DNA of 8,928 bases from the NCBI GenBank assembly GCA_035628035.1, contig DASPKS010000146.1:1-8928 (forward strand). Reading direction: 5' to 3'. This document shows positions 1-6,747 of the stretch, piece after piece (the first letter of the stretch is position 1; each line of letters begins with the position of its first letter). Origin of the DNA: DASPKS01 sp035628035 (GTDB lineage Bacteria > Bacteroidota > Rhodothermia > Rhodothermales > Rubricoccaceae). Both the position numbers and the translations under genes were made by a program. The notes beneath the pieces were generated by a model, which worked only from the letters and a program-made list of their open reading frames with translations, was not told the DNA's origin and made no database searches.

Positions 1-1
1 G

Positions 2-184
2 GACGCGTTCGTCCGCCGGTGGGGACCACGGGTGTACGCCGCCAACGTGCTCTTCCCTGTCGGGATCTGCCTCGTGTTCGGCGCCCCGCTGGCCGGCCTG
101 TTCGGGCTCGCGGGCCTGTCCGTGCCGATGGCGCTGCTGAAGATTCGGAGCGGCGCGCGGCGCCGGGAGGTGGTGCCCGCATGA
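2..184 (+). CDS. C-terminal end of a membrane protein (partial, 5' end outside window)
   Basis: Frame 2 is open from the first base of the window and ends in TGA at 182-184. It gives 60 residues that begin DAFVRRWGPRVYAANVLFPV. The middle (about residues 13-46) is strongly hydrophobic, with Gly, Leu and Phe in the pattern of one or two transmembrane helices. A basic tail (KIRSGARRREVVPA) follows, consistent with a cytoplasmic C-terminus. The stop overlaps the ATG of the phytoene synthase gene (ATGA), which implies co-transcription and probably translational coupling. The family cannot be identified from so short a tail. Because the next two genes look like carotenoid synthesis and acylation, a membrane-anchored family-2 glycosyltransferase (CruC-like) is one guess, but nothing in the visible residues proves it. 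I am fairly sure it is coding and unsure of its role. Confidence 0.6.
   Translation, partial: DAFVRRWGPRVYAANVLFPVGICLVFGAPLAGLFGLAGLSVPMALLKIRSGARRREVVPA
165..173 (+). promoter_or_regulatory. Ribosome binding site for the phytoene synthase gene
   Basis: GGGAGGTGG lies seven bases before the ATG at 181, inside the end of the upstream gene. It is one of only two clear Shine-Dalgarno sequences in the window. It fixes the ATG at 181 as the start over the in-frame GTG at 19, which would run out of frame through the upstream membrane gene. Confidence 0.6.
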
Positions 185-1149
185 GCACGCTCGTGCTCCC
201 CCTCCCCGCCGGGGCTACGCTCCCGCGCCTCCGCCCCGGCGCCTCCCGCGCCGAGGAGGACCGGTTCCTCCGCCTCGCCTTCCGCCACCACTCGCGGACG
301 TTCTCGCTCGCCACGCAGCTCCTCCCGCGGAACGTCCGCCTCCCCGTCGCCACGCTCTACCTCTACTGCCGGACGGTGGACGGGATCGCCGACCACCGCG
401 TGCTGGAGGTGGGCCCGCAGCGCGCCCGCGCCGAGCTCGACCGCGCGCGCGACCGCCTCGCCGCCGCCCTCGACGGCCGCCCCGCCGACGACCTCCTCTG
501 GCGCCGGCTCGCCGAGGTCCACCAGCGGTTTGGCCTCCTCCCCCGCCCGCTGTTCCAGCTCCTCGACGGCGCCGCGTGGGACCTCGAAGGCCGCCCCGTC
601 GAGACCGAGCGCGACCTCCTCGCCTACGCCGACCTCGTCGCCGGGAGCGTAGGCGCGATGATGCTGCCGTTCCTCGTCGAGCGGCGCACCGACATCCCGG
701 CTCTGGAGCCGCCCGCCCGCGCGCTCGGCGTGGCGATGCAGGTGACGAACATCCTCCGCGACGTGGGGGAGGACTTCCACACGCTCGGGCGCGTCTACCT
801 CCCGCGCGACTGGATGGCACGCCATGGCGTCCCGCCCGACGCGCTCGGCGGGCCGGCGGCGCTCAACGGGCACCGCCGCGCGTACGTCGCCCTCACCGAG
901 GGGCTCATGGCCCGCGCCGAGGCGCTGTTCGACGAAGCCGAGCCGGGCATCCGCGCGCTCCCCTCCGGGACGCGGCGCGGCGTCGCCGCCGCCGCGCGGA
1001 TGTACCGCGAGATCCTCAACGAGGTGCGCGCGGCCGGCTACGACAACCTCGGCCGGCGGGCCGTCGTCTCCCTCGCGCGGAAGCTCCGCCTCGTCGTGCA
1101 CGACGACTACGCGCGGCGGCGCGCCGCCCTACGGGCGGGCCCGTCCTAG
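181..1149 (+). CDS. crtB: Phytoene/squalene synthase family protein (likely phytoene synthase)
   Basis: This 322-residue protein is a head-to-head prenyl synthase. The likely reaction joins two geranylgeranyl diphosphates into phytoene, the first committed step to C40 carotenoids, at the membrane surface. Family marks run in order: HHSRTFSLA at 36-44; the first Asp-rich motif YCRTVDGIAD at 62-71; YADLVAGSVGAMM at 149-161; and the second Asp-rich motif QVTNILRDVGEDF at 187-199, followed by GRVYLPRDW. Length is normal for the family (about 290-340). The first motif reads DGIAD rather than the usual DDxxD, but the outer aspartates D67 and D71 remain. The start at 181 is supported by a good ribosome site and the ATGA overlap with the gene before; the acyltransferase gene begins 3 bases after the stop. 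A squalene or dehydrosqualene synthase (HpnC/HpnD/CrtM type) is possible, because motifs alone do not separate these activities. Confidence 0.88.
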   Translation: MSTLVLPLPAGATLPRLRPGASRAEEDRFLRLAFRHHSRTFSLATQLLPRNVRLPVATLYLYCRTVDGIADHRVLEVGPQRARAELDRARDRLAAALDGRPADDLLWRRLAEVHQRFGLLPRPLFQLLDGAAWDLEGRPVETERDLLAYADLVAGSVGAMMLPFLVERRTDIPALEPPARALGVAMQVTNILRDVGEDFHTLGRVYLPRDWMARHGVPPDALGGPAALNGHRRAYVALTEGLMARAEALFDEAEPGIRALPSGTRRGVAAAARMYREILNEVRAAGYDNLGRRAVVSLARKLRLVVHDDYARRRAALRAGPS

Positions 1150-1152
1150 CCG

Positions 1153-1866
1153 ATGACCGCCCGGCGCCCGCCGCTCGCGCGCCTGGCCCGCCGCGCCGCC
1201 GGGGCGCTCATCGTGCGCGACCTGAAGCGGTCGTTCCGGCGGGTCGTGTGGGTGGGTCCGCCGCCGAGCTTGCCGGACGCCCCCGTCGTCCTCTACGCGA
1301 ACCACCACGGCTTCCACGACGGGTACCTCCTCTGGCTCCTCGCCGGAAAGCTCCTCCGCCGTGAGACGACGCTCTGGATGGAGGAGTGGCGCCGCGTTCC
1401 CCTCTTCGGCCCGCTCGGCACGCTGCCTTTCCCGCCCGGCGACGCCCGCCAGCGGGTCGCCACGCTCCGCGAGACGGCGCGGCGGATGAAAAAAGAGAAC
1501 CCCGTGCTCGTGCTCTTCCCCGAAGGCGCGCTGCGCCCGCCCGACGCCGGGCTCGGCCCCTTCCGCGCCGACCTCCCGCGGCTCGCGCGCGTGCTCCCCG
1601 CGGAAACGCGGTGGTGGCCCGTCGCCCTCCGCGCGACGTGGTGGGGCGAGGACCTCCCGACCGCCCTCCTCACCGCCGGCCCCCTCTACGAAACGCCGGA
1701 CGGCCAGGAACCTGACCACCTCCGCGTGCTCCTCACGAGCCTCCAGGCCGTCCGCCCCGACGACCTCGCGGCTGGCCGCGCGCACCTCCTCCTCGACGGG
1801 CGCCGCGCCCCCCACGAGCGGTTCGACCTCTCCGCGCTCGCGCCCCTCTTCCGGCGCTGGACTTGA
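1153..1866 (+). CDS. PlsC-type 1-acylglycerol-phosphate acyltransferase family protein
   Basis: This 237-residue protein carries the acyltransferase signature of the PlsC/LPLAT superfamily. NHHGFHD at 50-56 gives the HX4D catalytic pair (H51, D56). VPLFGPLGTLPF at 82-93 fits the second motif, and LFPEG at 121-125 is the FPEG acceptor-binding motif. WPVALR at 155-160 fits the final proline motif. Family members move an acyl group from acyl-CoA or acyl-ACP onto lysophosphatidate or another lipid hydroxyl at the inner membrane. The N-terminus is basic with one modestly hydrophobic stretch, so the protein is probably peripheral. Starting three bases after the phytoene synthase stop, it is almost certainly co-transcribed. 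That makes a specialised acceptor, such as a carotenoid glycoside (compare CruD of green sulfur bacteria), a reasonable alternative to phospholipid synthesis. The acceptor cannot be read from the sequence. Confidence 0.8.
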   Translation: MTARRPPLARLARRAAGALIVRDLKRSFRRVVWVGPPPSLPDAPVVLYANHHGFHDGYLLWLLAGKLLRRETTLWMEEWRRVPLFGPLGTLPFPPGDARQRVATLRETARRMKKENPVLVLFPEGALRPPDAGLGPFRADLPRLARVLPAETRWWPVALRATWWGEDLPTALLTAGPLYETPDGQEPDHLRVLLTSLQAVRPDDLAAGRAHLLLDGRRAPHERFDLSALAPLFRRWT

Positions 1867-1896
1867 GGCCCCCCCCTCGACGCTTCGGTAGCTTGC
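1863..1896 (+). promoter_or_regulatory. Candidate Bacteroidota-type promoter for the TPR-like gene
   Basis: A TTG at 1863-1865 is followed, after 23 bases, by TAGCTTGC at 1889-1896, 26 bases before the ATG at 1923. The known Bacteroidota vegetative promoter is TTG, a spacer of about 17-23 bases, then TAnnTTTG, so this is a near match. It overlaps the stop codon of the acyltransferase gene. Support comes from similar placement before the genes at 4521 and 7377. Transcription start has not been seen. Confidence 0.4.
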
Positions 1897-1922
1897 CCGA
1901 CCGCTCCGCTTTGCGCTCCGGC

Positions 1923-2570
1923 ATGCGCCCGTCGGCCTTCTTTTTTGTTTCCTGTGTTGCGCTTTCCCTTGCCCAAGCGCCGCGGGCAACCCCCGTCACC
2001 GACTCCCTGACGCACTACTACGCGCAGCACGACGTGGCTGGCGTGCGCCGCCTCCTCGGCCGCGCTACCACGCGCGAGGAGCGGCTCCTCGTCCTCTACC
2101 GCCTCTTCCCCCTCACGCTCGACGACGCGTGGCTGGCCGACCTCCCCTCCGAGCGGGGGATGACGTCGGCGCGGGAGATGGCGCTGCTCGCGGCGCTGTG
2201 GGCGTACCGCGCGAAGAACGCGCCCGCGTGGCGGCTCCCCTTCTTCGGGCGCCGCTCCGAGGGCATCCTCCGCCGCGCCCAGCGCATCGACCCCGCCGAG
2301 CCGTACGTCCTCCTCGTCGACGGGCAGTCGCGCTACTACAAGCCGGCGGTGTTCGGCGGCGACGCGGCGGCGGCGTACCGGCAGTTCGTCCGCCTCCGCG
2401 ACCGGCTGCGCGGGCGCACCGTGCCCGGCCTCCACCCCCTCGAGGCGGAGGTGTGGATGTGGATGAGCCTCCGCCGCCTCGGCCACGCCGACGCCGAGCC
2501 GCTCCGGCAGCGGCTCCTCGCCCGCCGCCCGCCACCGCTGTTCCGGCAGTTCCTCCTCAGCCCCCCGTGA
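1923..2570 (+). CDS. Secreted TPR-like helical repeat protein, function unknown
   Basis: From ATG 1923 the product is 215 residues. The first 19 residues (MRPSAFFFVSCVALSLAQA) form a typical signal peptide, with AQA as a likely cleavage site, so the mature protein should be exported. The rest is helix-rich and ends with short degenerate TPR-like helices. The stretch DPAEPYVLLVDGQSRYY, followed by KPAVFGGD and AAAAYRQFVRL, recalls exported Bacteroidota TPR proteins that carry an NPR...(Y)...P..FGGG..KAL..F pattern. That resemblance is from memory. An in-frame TTG at 1863 would add 20 residues, but these would place a Pro/Arg-rich tract before the signal peptide and overlap the preceding gene, so I prefer ATG 1923. 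No catalytic motif is visible; a binding or scaffolding role in the envelope is inference. The stop codon is followed at once by a run of seven T. Confidence 0.65.
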   Translation: MRPSAFFFVSCVALSLAQAPRATPVTDSLTHYYAQHDVAGVRRLLGRATTREERLLVLYRLFPLTLDDAWLADLPSERGMTSAREMALLAALWAYRAKNAPAWRLPFFGRRSEGILRRAQRIDPAEPYVLLVDGQSRYYKPAVFGGDAAAAYRQFVRLRDRLRGRTVPGLHPLEAEVWMWMSLRRLGHADAEPLRQRLLARRPPPLFRQFLLSPP

Positions 2571-2660
2571 AATTTTTTTAGCACCGTGCACACGAGCCCG
2601 GCGCAGCGGCCCGTTCTCCCATCGCCTTCTCCCGGTAATCCTGCGTTGGTGGACGCGGGT

Positions 2661-2698
2661 CGTGCAGGGCGCTCCCCAGGGCGCCCTGCACGTTTTTT
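2661..2698 (+). terminator. Strong rho-independent terminator
   Basis: CGTGCAGGGCGC (2661-2672) pairs perfectly with GCGCCCTGCACG (2681-2692). The stem can extend by one C-G and one G-T pair around a CCCA loop, and six T (2693-2698) follow directly. It lies 90 bases after the TPR-like gene stop and 132 bases before htrA, so it ends upstream transcription and isolates the protease gene. It lacks an A-run on the far side and so should act on the + strand only. Confidence 0.88.
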
Positions 2699-2725
2699 AG
2701 CAAGCACCCCCGTAACACGCACGAA

Positions 2726-2753
2726 CCGCCACGGAATCGCCGTTCCACGGCGG
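2726..2753 (+). repeat. Imperfect inverted repeat in the htrA upstream spacer
   Basis: CCGCC-AC-GGAA (2726-2736) is mirrored by TTCC-AC-GGCGG (2743-2753) around a TCGCCG centre. Nine of eleven arm positions pair, with an internal AC/AC mismatch. The two halves also share CCACGG as a direct repeat (2729-2734 and 2745-2750). It sits 77 bases before the htrA ATG and 27 bases after the terminator T-run. The spacer 2571-2830 holds no supported gene, only this repeat and the terminator. The repeat could be an operator or an RNA hairpin in the leader; in GC-rich DNA chance is also plausible. Confidence 0.35.
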
Positions 2754-2830
2754 CACGCCCGGCGCAACCATTCGGGGCATCGTGCGTGCGAGCGCGTGTC
2801 TCCGAACCGCCCCCTTTTCGTCTGACTGAC

Positions 2831-4390
2831 ATGAAGCGCAAGCTGTCCGTTGCCCTGCTGGTGGTGGCCGCCTTCGTCGGCGGGGTGTTCTTCGTCTCTT
2901 CCGCCGGCAGCCTCTTCGAAGACCTCCGCCTGACCGGCCCCGACGCCCGCGCCGACGAGGCCCTCGCCAACACGACCGAACTGGGCGAGGCGTTCGAGGC
3001 CGTCGCCGAGCGCGTGAACCCGGCCGTCGTCCAGATCCGCTCGACGCGGCTGCTCTCGCAGAACGAGCAGCAGGACCCCTTCGGCGGGCGGAACCCGTTC
3101 GAGGGAACGCCCTGGGAGGACTTCTTCGGGCGCCCGCCCGGCGGGAGCGGCCCCGGGATGCCGTTCGAGCAGAACGGGCTCGGCAGCGGCGCCTTCGTCC
3201 GTGAGGACGGCTACATCGTCACGAACAACCACGTCGTCGAGGGGGCCGACGAGCTCACCGTTCGCCTCTTCGACGGGTCGACGCGGACGGCGGAGGTCGT
3301 CGGGAACGATCCGTTCTCCGACATCGCCGTGCTGAAGGTGCAGGGCGACGGGTACCCCGCGCTCGCCTTCGGCGATGTGGGCGAGCTCCGCGTGGGGCAG
3401 TGGGTGCTCGCCTTCGGGAGCCCCCTCTCGGAGGACCTCTCGAACAGCGTCACGAGCGGGATCGTCTCGGCGCTCGGGCGGTTCGGCCAGGGCGGCGGCA
3501 ACTCGATCTCGAACTACATCCAGACCGACGCCGCCATCAACCCCGGCAACTCCGGCGGGCCGCTCGTCAACCTCCGCGGCGAGATCGTCGGGATCAACTC
3601 GGCCATCGCCACACGGACGGGCGGGTTCCAGGGGATCGGGTTCGCCGTGCCGGTCGACATCGTCCGCAACTCCGTCGAGCAGCTCATCGAGAGCGGGCGC
3701 GTGGAGCGCGGGTACCTCGGCATCCGGTTCACCGAGGTGAGCCCGTCGCTCGCCCGCGCGCTCGACGTCCCGCTCGGCTCGGCGCAGATCGCCTCCATCG
3801 AGCCCGACGCCGAGGGGCGCCGCCCCGCCGCCGACGCGGGCCTCCGCGAGGGCGACGTGATCGTGGGCGTGGGGGGTCGCCGCCTCTCCGACGACCGCGA
3901 GCTCGTCTCGCTCATCTCGAACCGCCGCCCCGGCGACCGCGTCGAGGTGGAGTTCAGCCGCGACGGCACGCGCCGCACGGCCACCATCACGCTCGGCCGC
4001 CGCCCCAACGACGCGACGGCGCAGAACGAGACGCCCGACCGCCCCGGCCGGCCGGCGCCCGAGGACGAGGCCGAGCCGACCTCGGTGGAGAGCCTCGGCC
4101 TCACGCTCCAGGACCTCTCGACGACCGTCGCCGACCGCTTCGGCATCGACAAGGAGGCGCGCGGCGTGGTCGTGACCGACGTCGTGCGCACGAGCGAGGC
4201 GTTCCGCGAGGCGAACCTCCGCCCCGGCGACATCATCCTGGAAGTGAACCGGCAGGCCGTCGGCACCGTGCGCGACTTCGAGCGGGCCTACGGGGCCGTC
4301 CGTGCGGGCGAGACGTTCCTCCTCCGCGTCCAGCGCGGCGCCGCCGACAACAGCGCCGCGTTCCTGACCGCGCTCACGAAGCCGAGCTGA
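2831..4390 (+). CDS. htrA: Do-family (DegP/HtrA) periplasmic serine endopeptidase with two PDZ domains
   Basis: This 519-residue protein degrades or refolds misfolded envelope proteins. Residues 5-25 form a signal peptide or N-terminal anchor (KRKLSVALLVVAAFVGGVFF). The trypsin-like domain spans about 50-290. Its triad is H134 in TNNHVVEG, D164 in NDPFSDIAVL and S241 in NPGNSGGPLVN, and all residues are present. A Phe/Gly/Pro-rich stretch at 82-112 matches the long LA loop typical of Do proteases. PDZ1 covers about 294-390, with YLGIRF as its start and GLREGDVIVGV inside. An acidic Pro-rich linker (392-418) leads to PDZ2, about 420-505, with NLRPGDIILEVN. Two PDZ domains and this length fit DegP/DegQ rather than the one-PDZ DegS. 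An in-frame GTG at 2786 would put 15 charged residues before the signal sequence, so ATG 2831 is chosen. Flanking terminators indicate a single-gene transcript. No Shine-Dalgarno and no convincing sigma-E-type promoter was found. Confidence 0.95.
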   Translation: MKRKLSVALLVVAAFVGGVFFVSSAGSLFEDLRLTGPDARADEALANTTELGEAFEAVAERVNPAVVQIRSTRLLSQNEQQDPFGGRNPFEGTPWEDFFGRPPGGSGPGMPFEQNGLGSGAFVREDGYIVTNNHVVEGADELTVRLFDGSTRTAEVVGNDPFSDIAVLKVQGDGYPALAFGDVGELRVGQWVLAFGSPLSEDLSNSVTSGIVSALGRFGQGGGNSISNYIQTDAAINPGNSGGPLVNLRGEIVGINSAIATRTGGFQGIGFAVPVDIVRNSVEQLIESGRVERGYLGIRFTEVSPSLARALDVPLGSAQIASIEPDAEGRRPAADAGLREGDVIVGVGGRRLSDDRELVSLISNRRPGDRVEVEFSRDGTRRTATITLGRRPNDATAQNETPDRPGRPAPEDEAEPTSVESLGLTLQDLSTTVADRFGIDKEARGVVVTDVVRTSEAFREANLRPGDIILEVNRQAVGTVRDFERAYGAVRAGETFLLRVQRGAADNSAAFLTALTKPS

Positions 4391-4410
4391 CGCACGGCGC
4401 GCTGATTCTA

Positions 4411-4445
4411 GCGGGGGCGACCCAGAGGTCGCCCCCGTTCTTTTT
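4411..4445 (+). terminator. Rho-independent terminator of htrA
   Basis: CGGGGGCGAC (4412-4421) pairs perfectly with GTCGCCCCCG (4428-4437). One further C-G pair closes a four-base loop (CAGA), and the tail TTCTTTTT (4438-4445) follows. It begins about 20 bases after the protease stop codon and ends about 75 bases before the dehydrogenase start, separating the two units. It acts on the + strand. Confidence 0.88.
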
Positions 4446-4463
4446 CGCGTGAGCGGGCCCGCC

Positions 4464-4495
4464 TTGCCTCGGTTCGGGGGACGTGGCTACGTTGC
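4464..4495 (+). promoter_or_regulatory. Candidate Bacteroidota-type promoter for the threonine-degradation operon
   Basis: TTG at 4464-4466 and TACGTTGC at 4488-4495 are separated by 21 bases. The second element ends 25 bases before the ATG at 4521. Both elements and the spacing approximate the TTG/TAnnTTTG pattern of Bacteroidota. The site follows directly on the htrA terminator, where a new promoter is required. It is the best promoter candidate of the three reported here. Confidence 0.5.
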
Positions 4496-4520
4496 CGTCC
4501 CCCTCTCCCCTGCCCCTCTG

Positions 4521-5471
4521 ATGCAGACCACGCTCGTCACCGGCGCCCTCGGCCAGATCGGGAGCGACCTCGTCCGCGCGCTCCGCGAACGCGAAGGCGC
4601 CGAGGCCGTGCTCGCGACCGACATCCAGCCCGAAGACGAGGTCGACACAGCGGGCCCGTACGAGGTCCTCGACGTCCGCGACGCCGCGCGGCTGAACGAC
4701 CTCGTCGGGCGCTACGACGTGGGGACGGTGTACCACCTCGCCAGCCTCCTCTCCGCCACCGGCGAGCGGAAGCCCGACGTGGCGTGGGACGTGAACGTGA
4801 ACGGCGTCCGCCACGTGCTGGAGGCCGCAAAGGCGCATGGCCTCCGCGTGTTCTGGCCGTCGTCCATCGCCGTCTTCGGGCCCTCGACGCCGCGCCACGC
4901 CCCGCAGCAGACCGTGCTGGAGCCGACGACGGTCTACGGCGTCACGAAGGTGACGGGCGAGCTCCTCTGCAGCTACTACCACGCGAAGGCCGGCGTGGAC
5001 GTGCGGAGCCTCCGCTACCCCGGCATCATCTCGTACGACACGCCGCCCGGCGGGGGCACCACCGACTACGCCGTCGAGATTTTCTACCGCGCGCTCGAAG
5101 AGGGACGATACACGTGCTTCCTCACGCCGGAGACGCGGCTCCCGATGATGTACATGCCCGACGCGCTCCAGGCCACGCTCGACTTGATGGAGGCGCCGCC
5201 CGAAAACCTCACCGTGCGCACGAGCTACAACGTGGCCGCCTTCAGCTTCTCGGCCGAGGAGATCGCGGCGGCCCTCGCGAAGCGCGTCCCCGGCTTCACC
5301 GTCGAGTACGCGCCCGACTTCCGCCAGCAGATCGCCGACTCGTGGCCCGCCTCCGTCGACGACGCGCCCGCCCGCCGCGACTGGGGCTGGGCGCCGGCCT
5401 ACGACCTCGACGGGATGGTGGACGACATGCTCGCCCACCTCCGCGCCAAGCTGAACGTCCCCGCTGCCTGA
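4521..5471 (+). CDS. tdh: L-threonine 3-dehydrogenase, SDR/epimerase type
   Basis: This 316-residue NAD-dependent enzyme oxidises L-threonine to 2-amino-3-ketobutyrate in the cytoplasm. The Rossmann nucleotide motif TGALGQIG is at residues 7-14, and the acidic D34 (ATDIQ) is placed to bind the adenosine ribose of NAD. VYHLASLLSATGE (70-82) follows. The active site shows S114/S115 in WPSSIAVFG and the YxxxK pair Y139 and K143 (VYGVTK). The stretch RYPGIISYDTPPGGGTTDYA (165-184) and the LPMMYMPDAL run (207-216) are typical of the short-chain threonine dehydrogenases found in Bacteroidota and animals. These are unrelated to the zinc-dependent Tdh of E. coli, and the symbol is used by function. 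The next gene encodes the ligase for the same pathway, which greatly strengthens the assignment over a generic sugar epimerase. An in-frame GTG at 4449 would lie inside the candidate promoter region, so ATG 4521 is chosen. No Shine-Dalgarno is seen. Confidence 0.9.
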   Translation: MQTTLVTGALGQIGSDLVRALREREGAEAVLATDIQPEDEVDTAGPYEVLDVRDAARLNDLVGRYDVGTVYHLASLLSATGERKPDVAWDVNVNGVRHVLEAAKAHGLRVFWPSSIAVFGPSTPRHAPQQTVLEPTTVYGVTKVTGELLCSYYHAKAGVDVRSLRYPGIISYDTPPGGGTTDYAVEIFYRALEEGRYTCFLTPETRLPMMYMPDALQATLDLMEAPPENLTVRTSYNVAAFSFSAEEIAAALAKRVPGFTVEYAPDFRQQIADSWPASVDDAPARRDWGWAPAYDLDGMVDDMLAHLRAKLNVPAA

Positions 5472-5488
5472 CCTTTTCCGCCCGCGCC

Positions 5489-6739
5489 ATGGCCGACACC
5501 GACACCGCGACTACGCTCTACCGGGGCCTCCTCGACGACATCCGCGCCGCCGGCCTCTACAAGGAAGAGCGCGTGATCACGACGCCGCAGGACGCCTCTA
5601 TCGCCGTCGAAGGCCCGGCGCCCGCGCCGGCCATCCCGCCGGGCGACGAACCCGACGTGGCGACGCCGCGCGAGGTCATCAACTTCTGCGCGAACAACTA
5701 CCTCGGCCTCGCCAACCACCCCGACCTCATCGCCGCCGCGAAGGAGGGGCTCGACCAGTACGGCTTCGGGCTCGCCTCCGTCCGGTTCATCTGCGGAACG
5801 CAGACCATCCACAAGACACTCGAAGAGCGCATCGCCCGCTTCCACGGGAAGGACGACGCCATCCTCTACACCTCCTGCTTCGACGCCAACGCGGGGCTGT
5901 TCGAGACGCTCCTCGGCGAGGACGACGCCGTCATCTCCGACGCGCTCAACCACGCCTCTATCATCGACGGCGTGCGGCTGTGCAAGGCCCGCCGCTTCCG
6001 TTTTTCCCACGCCGACATGGGCGAGCTGGAGACGGCGCTGCAGGAGAGCCAGAAGGACCGCCTCCGCCTCATCACCACCGACGGCGTGTTCTCGATGGAC
6101 GGCGACGTGGCGAAGCTCGACGCCATCTGCGACCTCGCCGAGCGCTACGACGCGCTCGTCCACGTGGACGAGAGCCACGCCACGGGCTTCTTCGGGCCCG
6201 GCGGGCGCGGCGCGGCCGACTTCTGCGGCGTCCTCGACCGCGTACACATCATCACGAGCACGCTCGGGAAGGCGCTCGGCGGCGCCTCCGGCGGGTTCAC
6301 GACGGCCTCCGAGGAGGTGGTGGCGCTGCTGCGGCAGCGCTCGCGGCCGTACCTCTTCTCCAACACCGTCGCGCCGGCCATCGTGAACGCCTCGATCCGC
6401 GTGCTGGAGATGCTCGACGGCGCGGCCGACCTCCGCGAGAGGCTGATGGAGAACACGCGCCACTTCCGCGAGCGCATGACGGCCGCCGGGTTCGACATCC
6501 GGCCGGGCGTCCACCCCATCGTGCCCATCATGCTCTACGACGCCAAGCTCGCGCAGGACGTGGCGCGCGACCTCCTCGAAGAGGGCATCTACGTGATCGG
6601 GTTTTCTTATCCCGTGGTGCCGCAGGGGCAGGCCCGCATCCGCGTGCAGGTCTCGGCCGCCCACACGCGCGAGCACCTCGACCGCGCGGTGGAGGCGTTC
6701 ACGGCCGTCGGCCTCCGGCACGGCGTGGTACCGGGCTAG
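5489..6739 (+). CDS. kbl: Glycine C-acetyltransferase (2-amino-3-ketobutyrate CoA ligase)
   Basis: This 416-residue PLP enzyme cleaves 2-amino-3-ketobutyrate with CoA to glycine and acetyl-CoA, finishing the pathway begun by the gene just upstream. Alpha-oxoamine synthase marks are clear: NFCANNYLGLANHPDL (65-80), SVRFICGTQ (97-105), SDALNHASIIDG (150-161), VDESHATGFFG (226-236, with D227 and H230 contacting the cofactor), and the PLP lysine K261 in TSTLGKALGGASGG. Similarity to remembered E. coli Kbl continues to the C-terminus (SYPVVPQGQARIRVQVSAAHT). It is longer than the usual 395-400 residues because of an Ala/Pro/Asp-rich insert at about 41-62, before VINFCANN. The frame is open far upstream, but the homology begins at ATG 5489, 17 bases after the dehydrogenase stop. 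No Shine-Dalgarno is visible. AONS or serine palmitoyltransferase are the related alternatives and are much less likely. Confidence 0.95.
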   Translation: MADTDTATTLYRGLLDDIRAAGLYKEERVITTPQDASIAVEGPAPAPAIPPGDEPDVATPREVINFCANNYLGLANHPDLIAAAKEGLDQYGFGLASVRFICGTQTIHKTLEERIARFHGKDDAILYTSCFDANAGLFETLLGEDDAVISDALNHASIIDGVRLCKARRFRFSHADMGELETALQESQKDRLRLITTDGVFSMDGDVAKLDAICDLAERYDALVHVDESHATGFFGPGGRGAADFCGVLDRVHIITSTLGKALGGASGGFTTASEEVVALLRQRSRPYLFSNTVAPAIVNASIRVLEMLDGAADLRERLMENTRHFRERMTAAGFDIRPGVHPIVPIMLYDAKLAQDVARDLLEEGIYVIGFSYPVVPQGQARIRVQVSAAHTREHLDRAVEAFTAVGLRHGVVPG

Positions 6740-6747
6740 CCCCCGAC

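Noticed and set aside
19..180. Earlier GTG start for the phytoene synthase
   Set aside because: It would add 54 Arg-rich residues out of frame with a plausible membrane-protein tail, while the ATG at 181 has a strong ribosome site and matches the family start.
1686..2591. 301-codon minus-strand frame over the acyltransferase end and TPR-like gene
   Set aside because: The + strand alternative has a signal peptide, a promoter-like site and a sensible composition. The minus frame is Arg/Gly/Glu-rich and spans two genes.
2571..2660. tRNA or known riboswitch in the spacer before the first terminator
   Set aside because: No T-loop GGTTCGAATCC-like sequence, cloverleaf arms or recognisable riboswitch core was found.
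2733..2830. Possible sigma-E-type promoter before htrA (GGAAT at 2733, GAAC at 2804, TCTGA at 2821)
   Set aside because: The GAAC-to-TCTGA spacing is only 13 bases, the start would fall almost at the ATG, and the other GGAAT has no matching -10. This sigma type is also not the rule in Bacteroidota-like bacteria.
3400..4452. 350-codon + strand frame inside htrA
   Set aside because: It is out of frame with the complete protease domain and is an Arg/Pro-rich translation typical of a GC-rich shadow.
4374..5438. 354-codon minus-strand frame opposite the threonine dehydrogenase gene
   Set aside because: It is a shadow of an assigned gene, runs across the htrA terminator and the candidate promoter, and shows no family motif.
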